Shown: positions 1 to 12,200, counted from the stretch's first letter. The stretch is 64,000 nt of DNA from Heterodera schachtii (GCA_023374025.1 SIJG01000158.1:1-64000), one strand, 5' to 3'. The notes: generated by a model from the sequence alone, not told the origin. Translations and numbers: made by a program.

Positions 1-330
1 CTTTTTTTTTTGTATATTTCTTTCTAAAATACATTTTCATAACAGTGATTTAATTATTTTCCGAAAAACGAATTTTTCCAAAATTTATTATCAGCTAACT
101 TCTTCATTTTATGATAGAAAATTCTATTAAAAAAAAAGTTAAAATTCTCCAGATGTTTCTCTTTTTTAGTGCTTTTTTGCACTTTAATTGATCCATTTCG
201 AAGTGAATTATGAATTTTCAAACATTCGCCTAAATTTCCAAGGTTCCAAAAAAATGAAAAATCTTTTCAATTTAAAAATTTCAGGTTACGATTTAAATTA
301 TACCATTATGCAAAAAGCCAAAAATTTTGA
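1..330. repeat. Copy of the palindrome's inner-arm sequence
   Basis: This stretch repeats, with few differences, the sequence at about 55965-56290 and, inverted, about 56850-57185 in the inner arms of the large palindrome. Shared marks are the T-run followed by tgtatatttctttc, the string cataacagtgattta and the run of aaaatttcaggtt. No coding capacity is convincing: the only open frame has no family resemblance. It ends where the BACK relic begins. Confidence 0.75.
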
Positions 331-344
331 TCTATTTCAAAAAC

Positions 345-661
345 AGGTCCAGGTCCAACAAGGAATCCAAGCCAGGTTCAAGCATTTTCAAAATACCAAA
401 TCTGTAACTATGAACTTAAAATTTATTACCAACGCTTTTTGTAAATTCCTCTTTTGATATGAGTGGAAAACGAATGTTTGGCAAAACTGGGTCAAGCATT
501 TCGCCTCGATTTTCAGCGGAACATTCAATGTCATTTTGACGGCACTGTCGTCGGCCCAACGGAGTGCCTAAATTTAAAATAATAATTAATTGTAATTTAA
601 AATATTTAATTTACCTCGTTCCAAATTTCAACTTCACTGATTCTCAGCTGATCTCTTTTGA
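345..661 (-). pseudogene. Relic of BACK-domain exons
   Basis: Two minus-strand pieces match the BACK exons of the gene at 6166-12398. The upper piece (about 615-661) codes for RDQLRISEVEIWNE before a GT donor. The lower piece (430-567) starts after a normal TTTAG acceptor with ALRWADD and ends with a GT donor, but is 138 nt instead of the usual 139, because one base is lost after the WAD codons, so the frame breaks. The intron beyond it (about 345-400) still matches the equivalent intron near 8830-8890. No BTB or MATH exon is attached, so this is a dead fragment. Confidence 0.75.
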
Positions 662-994
662 GAAATAAAAATGTCGAAATAGTGAAAAAATAGTGACAAG
701 ACGCCAAAATAGTGAATTTTCACTATTTTAAGTGACGAAACGCTAAAATAGTGATTTCTAGTGACGAAAAATGACGGCCCTAATAATGACCTAAAGGGAG
801 AAGAACGGAGAAAATTTGAATATAATAAATCAGTAAAAATACTGACAAAATTATTTTACTCGTCAAAAATTGGCAAAAACAGCAATTTTTCGAACTAATT
901 TTTTTAGTTTATAAAAATTGATGTACAATATATAAAGGCGCAAATATTAATTATCAGTGCTTCGATTTTCCGGTTTAATTGTAAAGAATTTTAA

Positions 995-1235
995 TGTAAT
1001 CCTCATTTGTGCACTTTGTTTCACTATTATCAACAGTCAATTTCACCAGTTTGTCATCATTTTTGGCGTTCAAGGCTTTGTTTGGGTCCATTAATTGCTT
1101 AATTCACTCATAATTGGTAATTAATAAAACAAATGACAATCACTTAACGAAAATGAAATGAAACTTGCAATCCCGCGATGTTCGATTGTTTGTCCAAAGT
1201 GCGCTAATAAATTTGTCCTGTTTAATTCTCCTCAC
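995..1235 (-). pseudogene. Divergent MATH-domain relic
   Basis: On the minus strand about 1150-1235 can be read as the middle MATH exon, ending in IASFISF, and about 995-1097 as the C-terminal MATH exon, starting KQLMDPNKALN after a TTAAG acceptor. The donor of the middle exon, GCG|GTGAGT in paralogues, has become a sequence with TT in place of GT. The copy is far more diverged than others in the window, so it is an old relic. Confidence 0.6.
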
Positions 1236-1727
1236 CATAAATATAAATTATCAATTTTGAATTTGAATTTGAATTTTTCCCCCACAAAATCACTTTTAAA
1301 ATGAAGAAAATTTGAATTTTTCATCCGCAATGAAATTTAATTGAAAATTCTGCTGTTGATAGTTCAATACGAACGGGACAATTTTTATTTGATTAAACTT
1401 TTGGAAGCTTGGACCCCTCACTTCAAATAAAAGAATGTTCAAATTGTTTTTTGTCGATTGTGTACAGTCAGGCGGCAAATCTTTGTTTTCTAAACAAACT
1501 TTTCATTTCAACAAAAGAAAAATTTTCTAAAATTCGGTTTAGTACCCGGACTATGAAAAAGTTTATTTTTTCTAATCTCGTTAATCCAAAATAATTGAGG
1601 CTCAACAAAATAAGCTCCAACATTAAATTCTTAAATCAGTTTTGTAAAATAGTAAGTGAAATAAATATGATAATAAAAAACAGATCCATAAGATGATAAT
1701 TCAATTACGAGATTTTTATTTATGATT

Positions 1728-1795
1728 TCTCCTACGTTTTTTCATCTTTCACGGTGACATCAATGGCCAATGTCACTTTATCCTCTCGCAAAAAA
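1728..1795 (-). pseudogene. MATH C-terminal fragment
   Basis: Minus-strand translation gives REDKVTLAIDVTVKDEKT followed by a stop, the conserved last strand of the MATH domain plus the linker seen in the genes at 21.7 and 41.3 kb. It is flanked on the right by the family 3' sequence (1800-2165), which belongs to the neighbouring MATH gene, and stands alone without other exons. Confidence 0.65.
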
Positions 1796-1799
1796 TGCA

Positions 1800-2165
1800 C
1801 TAAAATTTAAAGGTCGAAGCATCAAACATAATTAAAACTCGTTTTTGGTCCGTATAGGCTGTAAAAGTTTATCAAAAAAAGCATTGCCTCAAAATCCGGG
1901 CTTTACTTATCAAGCCAAGCCAATCCAAGCGAGAAAATTTAATCAATGTAAAAATAACGAAAGGACTAAAAATAAAACGAAATGAAAACACAAAATTAAA
2001 CGAAGAAGCCCAAAGATACAAAAAGAGAAAAAAACAAAAGATTTCCAAATACAAAAAAGGATAGTTTTACAACAAATAGGTAATTTTGTGCCCTCAGAAA
2101 ACTCTTCCAGTTGATTTCCATGCTTTCATTCTCAACACTGTTCTGTTCTTCTCGAAATGTTTACG
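1800..2165 (-). repeat. Conserved 3'-flank of the MATH family
   Basis: Follows the stop codon of the minus-strand MATH gene. The same 300-400 bp, with CTTTTGTTTT, CTTTGGGCTT and CTTGGATTGGCTTGG blocks, follows the MATH stop codon at 12399, 19924, 47545, 49360, 54932 (minus), 58217, 62037 and 63270. It probably represents 3' UTR plus flank carried along in duplications. The part at 1804-1930 is nearest to 49440-49620 inverted. Confidence 0.7.
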
Positions 2166-3802
2166 CTATTCACATGTTAAATCAATGGCCAAGGTGACTT
2201 TGTCCTCGTCTTTGTTGTACAATCCTTTGCTCGACTCCATTAATTCCTTAATTTACAATTACAATATTAAAATGTAAATTAATTAATTAATTGCATCGGT
2301 CCGTCACTCACCGCAAAAGAAATGAAATAGGGGAATCCCCAATGGTTCGAATTGATACTAAAAACTCGGGTTCCATTCATTTCTCTCTTAAAATCCTCCA
2401 CATCACTCTTTTGAGAGACAATTCGAAATGTTGCCAAACATTTGCGACTCCAATTTCCATCTTAAAGCAAATTAAATACCAATAAATTATATTTTAGCCC
2501 CCACCTCGCCTAAATTAGTCGAACATTCAAAAGGTTAATTAAAATAATTTTTATTTTTTTTATCATCAATCAAAACTTTTGAAAATTAAAAATTAAAATT
2601 GTACATTATAAAATTACTGTTTACAAAGTCTTTTCAAAAATTAATTACTCAATTTTATAGAAAAATTATTTTTATTTCTATTAATAATTTAATAAGCAAA
2701 CATTTTCCAGAAGCATTGCACCAAAGGAAAAAGCCCAACCATTTCTCATTGTTTTCATTTTTAGTTCTGATATCTGCAATTATTTTCCACGGCATTCCCC
2801 CAATGTCCACGGGATCGCTTAATCGGTAACTTCCCACCGCCTCCCGCGCAAATTCGGACACTTTAATTTCCATCTCAATTGTGTCTTCGTATTTGTATCG
2901 TTGTTGAGTAGCAAATTTCAATTTGATAAGCCCAGGTAAATCACTTAACTTTTGATGGGAATAGTGCTGATAAATGCTGTCCACTTCTTCCGTTGTTAAC
3001 ACATCATTTGAAACTGAAGTTTGATTTAATTGGATAATTAATTAGACAATTAATTCATGATGAAATGGATCATTAGAAGAATTTTGTCTGGACTTGGGGC
3101 CCTTTTTGAATTAAAAACGACAGAGACAAACGAAATTTGTCATAAAAGCAAGTTCCTTTGGTTTTCAAGGGCCCTGACTACGATTCCGGTATCTATTACA
3201 GCCAATCCGAATTCTTTGCGAAATGAAGGCCCAAACGCAATTTGTGGGGACGGAAAGAGGACTTTTATCGGAAGTGATTCGACCGCTGAGCGAATGTGTC
3301 TTCTCCAGCAAAGTCCGTGCCGCCATAATCATTCTCGGGCGGGACTCACTGGTCAAGGACGAAACGGTTGACCAAATTGTCGAGCAATGCCAGCGCATCC
3401 AACAGCTTTGCTCACGCTTCTCGTCCGTGTCATTCACTTGGTTGCCGCCGCCTTATGTCCGACAATGCGATTTGGCGTGCCAAGAGTTGAATACTCGCCT
3501 GACAGAGCTGTTGGGCAATTGGTTCGTTTGTGTGACTCCTTCCGGACGAAGTCTCATCGAGATCTGGAGATACGGAGAGTCGTTCGATCGAAGTCGAATC
3601 AACTCGGACGGATGGCTGACGGAAAACGGCATTAAGACACTGTCGGCATGGATCAACACCCAAATCCCGCAGTGGCCACAAACTTAGGAAAATACAACAA
3701 ATTAATTACAGATTCACCTGCTTTGTCTTTTGACGGCAATGCTTTTACATGGAAATTGGCAAAGACGGAAAATATGATAAAATAATAGAAAATATATTTC
3801 AT
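2166..3802 (-). CDS. Predicted secreted single-MATH-domain protein (208 aa)
   Basis: Four minus-strand exons join in phase: 3718-3802, 2702-3013, 2312-2460 and 2166-2246 (627 nt). Exon 1 is a typical signal peptide: start MKYIFYYFIIFSVFANFHVK, a long hydrophobic core, then A-L-P as likely cleavage region. It ends in phase 1 at a GTGAAT donor, and exon 2 enters in phase 1 after CTTCAG. Exons 2-4 form one MATH domain: PWKI and EKWLGFFL in exon 2, WSRKC...FRIVSQKS and FISFA in exon 3, ELM..SKGLYNKDEDKVTLAID in exon 4, stop TAG. All reading frames are open. The 704-bp intron holds an opposite-strand SGNH-like ORF, and its proximal 200 bp match the intron before the MATH exons at 17.58 kb, so the fusion arose by rearrangement. 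Use of exon 1 with exon 2 is inference from phase and order. MATH domains bind protein partners; export would put it outside the cell. Confidence 0.6.
2420..3213. repeat. Inverted copy of 17372-18178
   Basis: The whole block, exons and introns, matches the plus strand at about 17372-18178 in inverted orientation. The left limit falls inside the middle MATH exon, the right limit at ttcggattggctg, after which the two loci differ completely. A patch of roughly 45 bp in the MATH exon differs sharply between the otherwise near-identical copies. Confidence 0.8.
3223..3687 (+). CDS. SGNH/GDSL-hydrolase-like fragment (154 aa)
   Basis: An open frame of 154 codons, clearly richer in G+C than its surroundings. 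Seen features that fit the second half of an SGNH hydrolase: a strand AAIIILGRDSL in the place of the VVIxxGxND block, a later strand FTWLPPP, and near the C-terminus SDGWLTENGIKTLSAW, which resembles the D-x-x-H block with its following helix, though the catalytic His is not in its usual place. The first block with the nucleophile Ser is missing and the frame is open upstream, so this is a partial gene. It sits antisense in the intron of the secreted MATH gene. It may be a captured gene or mobile-element fragment; esterase-like domains also occur in some LINE ORF1 proteins. I cannot show activity. Confidence 0.45.
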   Translation: MKAQTQFVGTERGLLSEVIRPLSECVFSSKVRAAIIILGRDSLVKDETVDQIVEQCQRIQQLCSRFSSVSFTWLPPPYVRQCDLACQELNTRLTELLGNWFVCVTPSGRSLIEIWRYGESFDRSRINSDGWLTENGIKTLSAWINTQIPQWPQT

Positions 3803-3839
3803 TCGGGCACCTTAAATTATAAGTAAATTAAATATTCAA

Positions 3840-4300
3840 TTAATACAAATATGATTATTACATTCACAGTTGCTTTCCCTTTTATTCCGATTTTTCTACT
3901 TTTCTACAACAATCATTTTTTAACTCAATTTACGCATTAAAGAATTAAATTATAATGTCTAACATCATCTATGGAGGAGCCCCATAGAAATTGTCTATTT
4001 CTATAGTTTTAAAATAAAAAAATAAATGTTTAACCAATATTATAATATTTATTATTTAATATTATAAAAATAAATCGATCATTAACTATTGAATTGATTT
4101 GAATTATTGTTTATCATTAAGTCAATGCTTAACCAACTTATTAATATTTTTGCGTTTATTCTACATTTATTCATTAATGTGTAGGCTTACCAAGTAAAAA
4201 CTTTTTTATTCAATTCATTTTTAACACTTTGCCGCCCAAAACGCGAGACATGAAACATTGTCTTTTTTCCCGACCCAAAAACCCGACTTGAATATTTGCT
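3840..4300. repeat. Upstream block of a signal-peptide exon (inverted copy)
   Basis: Lies just upstream of the minus-strand signal exon. The same block, in opposite orientation, lies before the signal exon at 14947 (about 14240-14930) and in diverged form before the one at 6166 (4930-5500). Its conserved core is a hairpin at 3983-4006. Confidence 0.7.
3983..4006. promoter_or_regulatory. Conserved palindrome upstream of signal exons
   Basis: An inverted repeat with arms ATAGAAAT/ATTTCTAT around a short centre. Near-identical hairpins lie at 5232-5255 and 14577-14600, in every case in the block before a signal-peptide exon, next to a conserved GGGGCCCCTCCAT-like string. It could be a regulatory site or the end of a small repeat element; the sequence alone cannot decide. 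Confidence 0.4.
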
Positions 4301-4930
4301 CGGATTTAGGGTAAAAAAAACATACCCCTAAAGATGGCTCAATGGCCATGAAGAAAAACAAGTTTTTTTACATTTTGTTTTTTAGTTTTCATTTCTCAAT
4401 ATGCCCTGTTCAAGTTAATTTTTTTGTTTGTTTTTATTTATTATTAAAAAGTAATGAAGTTATTTTTCCATAAATATATGTGAATATTCAATTCAATTGC
4501 AATAATAAGGTTATACTTTTTTAAGACTATTTTTACATTTGTAGTGCCTTTTCTGAGGGTATTTAGGACCAAAAGCCTAGTTATTAGCAATTTTTAGTGC
4601 CTAAAATGTGAACCCTACAAGATTGTCAAATTATACATTCAATTTCGATATTTTCAAGGTGCCAGCAACCAATTCCTTTATATTGACAGCGAGGCAATGT
4701 AAAAACTAATCGGATGGGGCGCAATTGTTTTTTTCTACCAAATTAAGCGGATGGGACGCACATAATTTAGGGAGCCTTTTGCTGGTAATATTGCTGAAGG
4801 CAATATTTATCATCAATTGGGCAATCGTTTAAGCGATGGTTGTCGATGAAGTGAACAGTGAGAAATAGTAAAGAGATGAGCATATTGTAACAGGAGATTT
4901 TAAGGCCATTAAACCATCCGAATCCCGAGC
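4300..4930. other. Gene-free AT-rich stretch
   Basis: No exon of the local families, no RNA gene and no clear repeat ends found. The text is AT-rich with short homopolymer runs. Confidence 0.5.
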
Positions 4931-6165
4931 AAAACCTTCAAGTCGAGTTACGGGCCGGGAAAAATGTATCGGTTTGAGTTTATGGTCAGGTCGACCGAGA
5001 AAGTTCGGTTTCTATACAGCGATTTTTCTTAATGATAAATAATAATTAAGGCCATATATGCACAGTTAAAGACCGATTATTTTTATAATTTTAAATAATA
5101 ATATTATAATATTGGTTAAATAGTAATTTTTTTTATTTTAAAATATTATTATAATATTGGTTAAACATTTATTTATTTTATTTTAAAATTAATATTATAA
5201 TATTAGTTAAACATTGGTTTTTATTTTAAAACTATAGAAATTGACAATTTCTATGGGGGCCCCTCCATACATGATGTTGGGCATTATAGTTTAATTCTTT
5301 TATTTCAGAAAAATCTGAATAAAAGGCATTTATAAAATTTTATAATAAATTTTATAATATTATAGTAAAACATTGGTTTTTTATTTTAGCAATTTCTATG
5401 GGGCTCCTCCCTACATGATGTTAGACATTATAATTTAATTCTTTTATTTCAGAAAAATCTGAATAAAAGGCAAAGCTACTGTGAATGTAATATTCATATT
5501 TCTATTAATAAATTTTTTATACAAAATTCACAATTCTTAAATTCCATTTATTTTTTAATTTATTATTAGCATTTTAAAATATTTATTAATTTTATGCAAA
5601 GTAATAATTTTTCCAACGGTTTGATTGTTTTTTCTTTAATTTTTATTAAATTTCCCACTCAAATTTTTTAAATTTTTTTGGAAATTATTCACGCCAAGCA
5701 ATTTTTAAGTTGATAATAAATTCTTTTTAAGTTTATCGTTAATTTCTTTAATGCCTTGTTTTCCTGGAAAATGGTCCTTTCTAAGCATAGCAATTTGAAA
5801 TTAATTAAGATTTTAGAATTTCTTCTTAAAGCTTGATTTCAGTTTATTGAAATTTTAGAGAATTTGTTGAAATTATATTCAATTAGAGAATTGTAAGTCA
5901 TTTCTATTGAACGATACCAAAAAAGTAAAATTTGTTTTTTTAAGTATTTTTGCTAATTCATTTTACTTATTGTCCAATTACAGATTACCCCGGACACGGA
6001 CACCCGTCCAAAGATTTTTACCATAAATTTTTTCTAATATTTAAAACTTTAATGAAATTAAATATTGCCAATTTAAAAATTTCTTTTAAAGCGATGTACA
6101 AAAAAAAAAAAATTCACTTTGTTGGAAGACCAACTGACATTTAATTTATAATTTAAGGTGTTATA
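4930..6165. repeat. Upstream region of the secreted BTB-BACK-MATH gene
   Basis: 4930-5000 shares a GGGCCGGGAAAAATGTATCGG block with 14240-14300. 5030-5480 holds two or three imperfect copies of a ~140-bp unit containing ATTATAATATTGGTTAAA, the hairpin described at 3983, and GAATAAAAGGCA. 5455-5780 is repeated at about 20075-20380. It plausibly includes the promoter of the gene starting at 6166, but no TATA or initiator can be named with confidence. Confidence 0.5.
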
Positions 6166-6250
6166 ATGACAAATATTTTCTATTATTTTATTATATTTTC
6201 CGTCTTTGCCAATTTCCATGTAAAAGCATTGCCGTCAAAAAATAAAGCAG
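6166..6250 (+). other. Signal-peptide exon
   Basis: An 85-nt first exon giving 28 residues plus one base (phase 1). The hydrophobic run IFYYFIIFSVFANF and the A-L-P that follows HVK look like a classical eukaryotic secretion signal. The same exon, nearly unchanged, is found at 3718-3802 (minus) and 14947-15031 (plus), and decayed at 13241, 54000 and 59090. Confidence 0.75.
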
Positions 6251-9200
6251 GTAAATCTGAGATTATTTAATGAATTTTTAAGTCCCTGTCGAAATTGAAC
6301 AACAACACAATTGACCTATCATCATTCAACCAGGGCCGTAAACTGAATTCCTAAAATCCCGGAAATAAGGAATTCCGCCGGAACACCCCTTACCCAAGCC
6401 CAGAATTTCAAAAAATGAATTACTTTTTTTATCGTTATTATATTTGCTGTCTTTTCCAAATTATTTTGAGGTTCCAAAATTAGTAGAGCCGTAAATTCCT
6501 ATAAAATTTACGGAAAACAGAAATACGCCTGACCCAAACCCAAGAAATGAAATATTTATTTATGCCTCCCCATTTTCGAATTTTAAGGAACAAGCCATAG
6601 AGAGATTGTCAATTCGTTGGCAGACCAAATGAATGAAGTGTTAGACAACGAAGAATATTCGGATGTTCAATTTTTGGTTGGGAAGGAAAAGGAGGCAAGT
6701 CAAAAAAAAAAAGCAAAAAACATCTCTTAATGCCCATGGATGAGTCATTGCAATTTTAGGAATTCTTTTTATGGAAAATTTTGAAAATTCACGAAAAAAA
6801 AAATTTTCTGTAAAATCTATAAGTAAATTGCATTTAACTTTGATTCTCTTTTTATAACCAATTGATAATAAAAGTCTTCAGAATTTTGGAATATTTTCGA
6901 AAAACCCAACCAAAAGAATTTTAAAAAATAAAACAAATTGAAAAATTATGAAAAAATCAATAAATTAAATGTATTATTTTTTGAAAAACTTTATATAATG
7001 GGATTTTGAAGGAAGAACTAATTGGGCGAAAACCTTGTTGATAAGACCAATAAATATTCCACGGTAGCTAAATGGTCGGATGCCCACGGATTGAATTTAG
7101 GAGCGGGTTCGATTCCCACCCGAGCCCTAACATATTCTCATTATTTTACTATTATTCATAAAACTTTTCCATCAAGATTTGAAATAATTAAAAAATTTTT
7201 GGTGTGTTTTAAGATTTTTCCAGCTCACAGAGTGATTCTCTCCCGTGCTTCCGATGTTTTCAAAAGAATGTTCTGTTACGACGAAGGTCAAATTGAGGTC
7301 CCCGACATTGAAATTGAGGCGTTCAAAGCTATGCTAACATTTATTTACACAAAACATTTTAATGGGTTAAATGCCAATAATTTGTTCGCCATTTTAGAAG
7401 CGGGTGATTTAATTATATTTTAATTAATAACTTAATTGAATTATTATTTTAGCCAATAAATATAATATCATTGGTCTGGTAAAGAAATGTGTCGACTTTC
7501 CCATTGAAAAGTTGCCCAATGTTTTTGTTGCTTTTAAAGAAGCTCGCTTTCTGAATGTGGAGGTGAGGAAAGTATTTTAATTATTAATATCATATAATAA
7601 GGTTGGACCCTGAGAAAAAATTTCAGAAAATACACCCATACGAAATGATCAAAATTTCTTAAAATACCCTTAAGAATTTAATAATTTTCCCAAATTTCGT
7701 CTCCAAAATTTCTTATTATTTTCTTGAAAAGTTGCAATTGTGCAGGCGAAATTGAATGAAAATGAGTCACTTTTGGTAATTTGTGCATAAATACACTGCT
7801 GGATTTTCCCAATTTTTAGCACCTATTTTGCACTTTTTTAGCACTTTTTCAGTATTTTTAGCACCTAAAAATCTTGTCCCAATAGACTTTTAAAAATCCT
7901 ATGCGAAAAAGAATCACTGCATTATATTCTAGTACGATGGAAATAAAATCAAATGAAATTAGGTTTTTCAGGCATTTGCTTTGCTTAATTTTCAAAAAAT
8001 TAATTCCTAAATTCCTTCAGAAAAAGGATAATAATTAGAGACAGGAATTTTAGGTGCTAAAAATGCAGGTACTAAAATAGGTGCTTAAAAGTGCAAAATA
8101 GGTGCTAAAAACGCCAAAAATACGCAAAATAGGTGAGAAAATTGGTGTCAAGAATTGGAAAAATCCAGTGTATTTATGCACAAAAATTCCAAAAGTGACT
8201 CATTTTCGATCAATTTCGCCCACATAATTTCAACTTGTCAAGAAAACAAATAAAGAAATTTTGGAGACGAATTTTTGGGACAATTTTTCATTTTTTATGG
8301 GAATATTTTCTAAAATATTGTTCATTCTTAGGGGTATATTTTTCGTTTTTATTGCATTTTTGCTATGAAATTTCTGTAAAAAGGCCAAAATAGGTGCTAA
8401 AGTTCATTCTACTGTACGACTCCCTATGAGTTCAAATAATTATTATATATAATTTTATTTTGGGATTTTGCTCTTCGCTGTTTGCATTACATTGATCAAA
8501 ATATGAGTGCTTTGATCAAATCAGAAGTCTTTTTACAAATTGATCAAGATTTGTTGTGTGAAATTTTCAAAAGAGATCAGTTGAGAATTAGTGAACTTGA
8601 TATTTGGAATGCGGTAAAATATAAGAGAATTACAATTAATTAGTTTAAGTTTAGGCACTCCGTTGGGCCGACGAACAGTGCCGTCAAAATGGCATCGAAT
8701 GTTCCGCTGAAAATCAACGCAAAATGTTTGGCCCGGCACTGTTCAACATTCGTTTTCCACTCATACCAAAAGAGGATTTTACAAAAAGCGTTGGTAATAA
8801 CTTAATTTTGATGACTAGAAAGTTTAATATTTTGAAAATGCTAGGACATGACCTGGATTCAATGTTGGAACTGGACCTGTAATGGTTCCAATATAAATTA
8901 AAGCCTGGAAAAATTGTAAATCGAAAATTTCAAAAAATATAATCGAAATCTAACTTTTTTTTTTCAAAAATTAAAATCTCAATAATTTCGTTATAACATT
9001 ACTATATATTAAAAATATTTTCCATTTATTATGTATTTTTTAAACTCTTTACTTAGCTTTTTTTATTCTAATATTTTTTAAATTTTTACTTTCTTTATTT
9101 TCTATATTTAATAATAAACAAACATTTGTTTATTTTTTGAATTAAAATATTTCTTCATAAAAACCTACCTAAACTAATGACAAATATGTATGTATATCGT

Positions 9201-12200
9201 TGATTGTTTGTCTATGTCGCTTTTTAATTTTAAAAGGCCTCAACAGGCCCAGACACAACTCTAATAATGATCCCTTTCATAATGAATTAATTTGCTAATT
9301 AATTACCATTTCAATCAAATTTTAGTTTCAACTGATGTGTTAATAGCGAAAGAAGTGATCAGCATTTATCAGCACTATTCCCATCCCAATTTAAGTGATG
9401 TCCCTGGGATTATCAAATTGAAATTTCCGACGCACCGACGGTATAAAAAAGGAGAAACAATTGAAATGGCAATTGAAAAAGTGTCCGAATTTGCTCTGAA
9501 GGAGGTGGGAATTCGCCTATTCAGCGATGCCATGGAAATTGGAGGATTTTCATGGAAAATTATGACACAAATCAACACGAAAAGTGAAAGCAATGAGAAA
9601 TGGTTGGGCTTTTACCTTAAATTCGATGGCCCTGAAAAAGGTAAAAAAAAAAAAAAGTCATTTTCATAAATTATTAAAATTTTTTTAAATTACTCTTTTT
9701 TAAGCTGAATTACATTACTAATTTTTTTTTTCCTGTTTTTTTTTATTTATTTTTTCCATCTTTTCTTATTTATTTACGAAATTTAATATTCCATTATAAA
9801 ATATGGAAATTTGTTCTACTGCTCATAGTGAAAGATATAAGGTTGAAATGGTACTTTTCACATTTTTTTTTCTTTGTTTGTCTGGGCTTTTCATGGTAGC
9901 TGATCAGTGATCACGATTTTGGTATCCGTTTCGATCGATTCGGGATAGATCTCAATCGGAACAAAATTTAAAGTTTTGAATTTTAGTTTTTGGATCTAAA
10001 ACAATCGTAAACGCACAGAAACGAAGGTCGGGCACCAGTTTTCAAACCGGGTCCGGGTATTACCGGGTATTGAAAAGCCGGGTACCGGGTCGGGTACCAG
10101 TTTTCAAACCAGGTCGGGGCCCGGGTACCCGGTAAAACCGGGTATTAAAACATTTTTTCAATTTTTTTTTTTGAAAATTTTTTGCCATGGAAATTTAGGC
10201 ACAACTCACTTCAGGATTGAACAATTTAGTAGAATAAAGCTTAAAATATTAAAAAAAAAATCCGCAATTTTTTGCATTATAAGATTTATTTTAATATTTT
10301 TATCTCTTTTTGTAGAAACTTTTTAAAAATAAAACTCTTTTACGATTCGGGACTAGGGGGGGGGGGGGGTGTGCAAAGTTTTCGAGTGGAAATTTCTTTT
10401 ACCAAAATCTTCCAAATCATTAAATGATTATTAAATAAACATTTTATCATTTTTTCAGTTAAAAACGCCAAAAAAAATAAAAAAAATTTTTTTTTTGAAC
10501 ATAAAAACTCCATTTATCCCCCCTGGGTGGACAAATAGAGACGTGGCATTCTTTTTCAACCTCCTCAGAAGGGGGGGGGGATAATTGGAGACAGCGGGAT
10601 TAATGGAGACAGTACCATAATTAGAGAATATACGGTGTTTCCTTTCCCTCAATTTTCCCCTGACCCACATTCTTACCAGTCTATTTTAATACCCGGTTGG
10701 ACCCGGACTTATCGGGTCGGGTAACGGCTATTGGATTTTCAAAAAATCGGGTCCGGGTCCGGGTAGTGAAAAAACCGGGTATCCGGGTCTGGGACCCGGT
10801 CAAAAAGTTATGATTTATAGTTTTCAAAAAAATAGGATTTTCTTGCATTTTTAAGTCTTATAAATCATAATTTTTTGGTAAGATGATTAATCGCTTAGCT
10901 TCTTTTCTTTGCCTTGACACCCATTTCGGCTACTGTTGCTTTAGCTCACACAGCTGTTCTCTCGATCAGAGCCATTACACTACAATAGACGATTAAGTAT
11001 GTAGACAAGTTTTAGACAAAAATAGATATTCGAAAATTTTCGAATTTTCGACAAATTGTTCGAAGTCGGACTCATGTTTCCAATATGCGGATTATGTGGA
11101 AGGGTTCCCAAAATGTATGTGAAGAGTACCCGTTCAACTAGAATAAGTATCAGCTATAAAACATGATGTTATTTCTATAAATATTTATTTTATTGTACAG
11201 AAAATTGGTCTTGTAAAAGTTCGATGACTTTTCGAATTGCGTCACAAAAGAACGGCACGGAGGATTTAATTGGAACAAAAAATTACCGCATTTTTAATAA
11301 GAAAATCGGAAATGGATTTAATTATTTCATTAGTTTTGCGGTGAGTGACAATTCAAATAAATTTATTTTTCTCAATAAAATCTCTACTTTTGTGTTCCTT
11401 TGTTTTATCGCCTCCTATTTCTCAATTCAAATCGAGGTTTAAAAAAATTGCTAATTTTCATAATTTTTGAAGAAAAATTAACTATTTCTAGTAAAAAAAG
11501 ACATAAATTTTGCAAAAATAAAGCAACTCCAAATAAAATCATCAAAATTAAGGAATTGTTGGACCCAAGCAAAGGATTTTACAACAAAGATGAGGATAAA
11601 GTAAAATTGGCAATTGATGTCATTGTGGATGAGCCAAAAATTGAGAAATTTATTTCCGATCCGAACAAATCCAACGGCACAATTTCGATGGAAATTGAAA
11701 AATTATCGAAATTTGCACGAGAAATCATTTTGAGTGAACGTACAAGCGAAACTGTCACTTATATAAAGGGAATGCCATGGAAAATGGAGGCACAAATACA
11801 AAAGAAAAATGAAAGCATTGACAATGAGAAATGGTTGGGATTTTACCTTAAATGCTTTGCTTCTAAAAAAGGTTTGCTTATTAACTTATATAATATAAAT
11901 AAAAATTATTTTGTCTATAAATTTGTTGTAATTAATACCTCTATTCGAAAAGACTTATATAAACAATTTTTAGCGTATAATTTGGTTATTTTATACAAAG
12001 ATTTTCCAAGGTCATGCCCAATTTTTCATTTTCAAAAACTTTCGACTCAGTGATAAAAAAACTTGATAAAGAATTGTTTTAATTAATCTGTTGAACGTAA
12101 TTTGCTTTAAGATGGAAATTGGAGCCGCAAATGTTCGGCAACACTTCGAATTGTTTCTCAAAAGAGCGGCGTAGAGGATTTTAAAAAAGAATTCAGTGCA

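Noticed and set aside
2599..2829. Open frame on plus strand over the MATH exon
   Set aside because: It is the antisense shadow of the minus-strand MATH exon 2702-3013 and matches no family.
3165..3681. Several open frames opposite or shifted to the SGNH-like ORF
   Set aside because: They arise from the higher GC content of this stretch; only the 3223 frame shows domain-like blocks.
4921..6165. Bacterial-type promoter or terminator hairpins
   Set aside because: The introns and gene family are clearly eukaryotic, so hairpins here are treated as repeats or possible control sites only.
6595..6700. GT donor one codon later (GCAA|GTCAAA) instead of a GC donor for the BTB intron
   Set aside because: It would shift the next exon out of the AHRVIL frame, and two paralogues have no GT there at all.
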